DNA of 5,978 bases from Holophagaceae bacterium (GTDB lineage: Bacteria > Acidobacteriota > Holophagae > Holophagales > Holophagaceae). Made by a program: the position numbers and the translations under genes. The stretch is from contig JANXYT010000215.1 in assembly GCA_025355915.1 (NCBI GenBank), positions 1 through 5,978 of the forward strand, in the 5' to 3' direction. Below the pieces are notes generated by a model that saw nothing but the letters and a program-made list of their open reading frames with translations, made no database searches and was not told where the DNA came from. Shown one piece after another: positions 3,876 to 5,978 of this stretch (its first letter is position 1; each line of letters begins with the position of its first letter).

Positions 3876-5978
3876 CTACAACACGTATGAGAGCTCCCGC
3901 TCCGGCGTGCGGCAGTCCATGTCCTGGCCCCGGTCGCGGTGATCCGCAATTTCAGCCGTGATGCCGGGGGTTCGGCCAAAGAGGAAGAGCGTGAAGGCCA
4001 GTTCCTGGACCTGGCGGAGCGTGATCCGCCCGGCCTGGAGATCCTTCCAGACCAGCTTGAGCGTGATCACGGCGAGAACGGCATCGACGTTCACGCAGAA
4101 GACGTTCTTCGTCACCCCTTCGGCGTAGAGTTCCTTCACGAGGTGGCGGTAATACTCCCAGAAGGCGTTGTACACGCCCTTCTCCGCCAGCATTCCTGAT
4201 ACGAACTGCTCGCGGGGATCCACGTTGATCTTGTTGCCGCGGAAGACGGGGTGATTGATGCAGGGGATGGGCTTCACGGTGCCATCTTCCTCTTCCTGGG
4301 CCTGTTTCTTGTAGATGCCATAGGCTCGCGCCGCCTGGTTGGCCATCTGCTTGAGATCGACCCCATGGCCTGGATCACCGGGATCGGGCAGGGCGATGCT
4401 CTTGAACTGCTCCACCAGGAACTCGATGGCCTCGTACCCGTTTCCACCGTGGGCCCGGCCGGTGTTGGCTAGGAATCCCACAAAGGCCATGGAGATATCG
4501 TTCCGGGCGCTGACGCTTTCCTTCGCGCCTTTCACGGAAAGGGTCCCTGCGCCGTTGGTAAGGGTGAGCCCCAGCAGCGTCTGGAACTCGAGCAGCTCGG
4601 TGGGATCGGGGACCCGACCGAAGAGCACCTTGAACGCGTTCTCCGTGAAGCTGTGGTTCAGGTTCGACAATTTCTGATCCACGAGCTTCTTCCAGTGGGG
4701 GTTGTGTTCCCGGTCCACCACCGAATAGGCCACGATGCGGGACATGAGGTAGAAGTAGGTGACCGAATCCTCGACGAGCTGGCGGCTGATGCGCTTCTCC
4801 AGCATGGGATTCCACAACAGGCAGACCGCGATGGTGGCCAGCAGGAACTCGTAGGCATCCCGGATTTCGAGTCCCCGCGTCTCGGCCAGGTCGATGATGT
4901 GCTGGCAGACCTTCAGGGCCACGCAGGACTTCTTCGACTTCTTGACCTCCTTGAGCAGCAGGTCCGAGATATCGGTCTTCCGCGATGGTTCGGCACGCAG
5001 CAGGTGCTCTTGCACGAAGGCGTCCAACTCGGGAGTGAAGGACTTCGTGTGCTCGTCCAGCCCGAATTCGCGGATGAGGTCGATGATGAACCGCGAGTGC
5101 TCCCTCGATTTCGCCAGCAGATCCTTGTTGCCCACGAGGGCGATCTGGGAGGCCAGGTAGGCGTTGGGTGTACATCCGTTCGCCCGGCCCACATCGATGA
5201 GCGCCATGCGCCGCTCATCAATCTTCATGAAAAGATTCAAGATGAGGTTCAACGTGGGGATGTCTGATGTCTCGGGCATCACCTTGGCGAGCGAGAAATA
5301 GAGGTTTTCCTCAAGGGTCCTGCGGGAAAGGTCCAGCACCGTCTTCCCATGCAGCTCCGCAACCTGCGTCTCGGGGTTCATCCGGGATGCGCCCGACTTG
5401 CAAGCCATGTTCTGGCGGAGGTAGTGGGCCCCCACCTGCTTGTTCACCTCCACGATCTGGCGGTCATAGGGTGAGGGCGCCTGGATGATGGGGAGATCCA
5501 GCGAGGACGGTAGCTTCACCATGGTGTCGCCGAGCCAGAGCTTCAGCGACAGGTCCCCGGTCGTGGGGAAGTCAGGCTTCTCGCCGATCTTCTCGTAGAC
5601 GGCCCGGACCGCATCTGGAATGTACTGGATGCTGGAGACCCGCACGCCCCGCTTGGTGACCTTGCTGGTCTTCGGGTCGAAGACGTCGACACCGAAGTAC
5701 TCGTCAAACCAGCGTTCCTTGCTCTCCGCGTCATCGCCGCTACCGGAGAGGGCCCCCGCATGACCGCAGGCGCGGGTGATGTTCTTTTTCCACCGTCCGG
5801 TGACGCACGCGATGATCGGCTTGGTGAAGCCGAAGGTGCGGTCCTTGATCCAATCCAAAGCCATCTTTTCGTAGTACCCGCCCGGCTCCACATAGATCAC
5901 CACGGCCTTGGTGCGCGGATCGTTCTGGGCCGCGTAGAGGAACTCTGGAAGCGCGAAGTGGATGTAGACATCCTTGCC
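3876..5978 (-). CDS. ATP-citrate-lyase-like protein: CoA-ligase alpha plus citrate-synthase-like domain (partial)
   Basis: The visible part is 700 residues, and the frame is open to the right edge, so the N-terminus lies outside; the GTG at 5903 is only an internal codon. Residues 1-105 resemble the second domain of succinyl-CoA synthetase alpha and ATP-citrate lyase (IYVEPGG near 28-34; RACGHAGALSGS with phospho-histidine candidate H73), followed by a linker, IPDAVRAVYEKIG. From about 150 on it resembles the citrate-synthase-homology domain: GRAHGGNG (H510, like pig H274), INHPVFRG (H576, like H320), CVNVDAVLAV (D632, like D375), FGRTPGI (R669) and a SYVL end also seen in ATP-citrate lyases. 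About 200 residues (roughly 255-430) have no clear counterpart. The citrate-binding DH pair appears to be N475-G476. Likely role: making or cleaving citryl-CoA or a related acyl-CoA in the cytoplasm. An ATP-grasp part must come from the missing N-terminus or another gene. Substrate and direction are unproven. No membrane segments are seen. Confidence 0.75.
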   Translation of the reverse strand, partial: GKDVYIHFALPEFLYAAQNDPRTKAVVIYVEPGGYYEKMALDWIKDRTFGFTKPIIACVTGRWKKNITRACGHAGALSGSGDDAESKERWFDEYFGVDVFDPKTSKVTKRGVRVSSIQYIPDAVRAVYEKIGEKPDFPTTGDLSLKLWLGDTMVKLPSSLDLPIIQAPSPYDRQIVEVNKQVGAHYLRQNMACKSGASRMNPETQVAELHGKTVLDLSRRTLEENLYFSLAKVMPETSDIPTLNLILNLFMKIDERRMALIDVGRANGCTPNAYLASQIALVGNKDLLAKSREHSRFIIDLIREFGLDEHTKSFTPELDAFVQEHLLRAEPSRKTDISDLLLKEVKKSKKSCVALKVCQHIIDLAETRGLEIRDAYEFLLATIAVCLLWNPMLEKRISRQLVEDSVTYFYLMSRIVAYSVVDREHNPHWKKLVDQKLSNLNHSFTENAFKVLFGRVPDPTELLEFQTLLGLTLTNGAGTLSVKGAKESVSARNDISMAFVGFLANTGRAHGGNGYEAIEFLVEQFKSIALPDPGDPGHGVDLKQMANQAARAYGIYKKQAQEEEDGTVKPIPCINHPVFRGNKINVDPREQFVSGMLAEKGVYNAFWEYYRHLVKELYAEGVTKNVFCVNVDAVLAVITLKLVWKDLQAGRITLRQVQELAFTLFLFGRTPGITAEIADHRDRGQDMDCRTPERELSYVL

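Noticed and set aside
5543..5903. GTG at 5903 as the start of the lyase-like gene
   Set aside because: The frame stays open to base 5978 and the upstream residues (HFALPEFLYAAQNDPRTK) continue the ligase-alpha fold, so the true start is outside the window.

Overview
The window looks like ordinary chromosomal DNA of a GC-rich bacterium. It holds four protein genes, two of them cut by the window edges, one 432-bp intergenic stretch carrying a structured repeat, and no RNA gene, CRISPR array or transposase that I can see. The closest reading is an acidobacterial Holophaga/Geothrix-like or geobacter-like organism. This rests on the mitochondrial-type citrate synthase, the high GC and the style of the intergenic repeats. 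It is an inference from family knowledge, not a database result.

Layout from left to right: (1) the N-terminal 299 codons of lysyl-tRNA synthetase (lysS, minus strand), running off the left edge. (2) A gene-free stretch (898-1329) with a ~263-bp element bounded by imperfect ~24-bp inverted repeats and built from short modules with a 9-nt period, plus a further module copy beside the lysS start. (3) A complete minus-strand gene for a predicted exported, outer-membrane-like protein of the DUF3187 type. (4) A 169-bp divergent intergenic region with small palindromes, a 40-nt G-free leader and a strong ribosome binding site. (5) A complete citrate (Si)-synthase of the mitochondrial type (gltA, plus strand). 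(6) A 48-bp near-perfect palindrome acting as a shared bidirectional terminator. (7) A convergent minus-strand gene, open at the right edge, encoding at least 700 residues. It joins a succinyl-CoA-synthetase-alpha-like ligase segment to a citrate-synthase-like C-terminus, which is the architecture of the ATP-citrate lyase large half, but it has about 200 extra residues and an atypical active site.

Functionally, the right half brings together an enzyme that makes citrate from acetyl-CoA and oxaloacetate and a protein related to the enzyme that cleaves citrate, facing each other across one terminator. The lyase-like protein keeps the ligase phospho-histidine motif and likely equivalents of the citrate synthase H274, H320 and D375. 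By eye it has lost the citrate-binding histidine of the usual DH pair. This makes its substrate the most open question in the window. The left half is housekeeping (lysS) plus an exported protein of unknown role.
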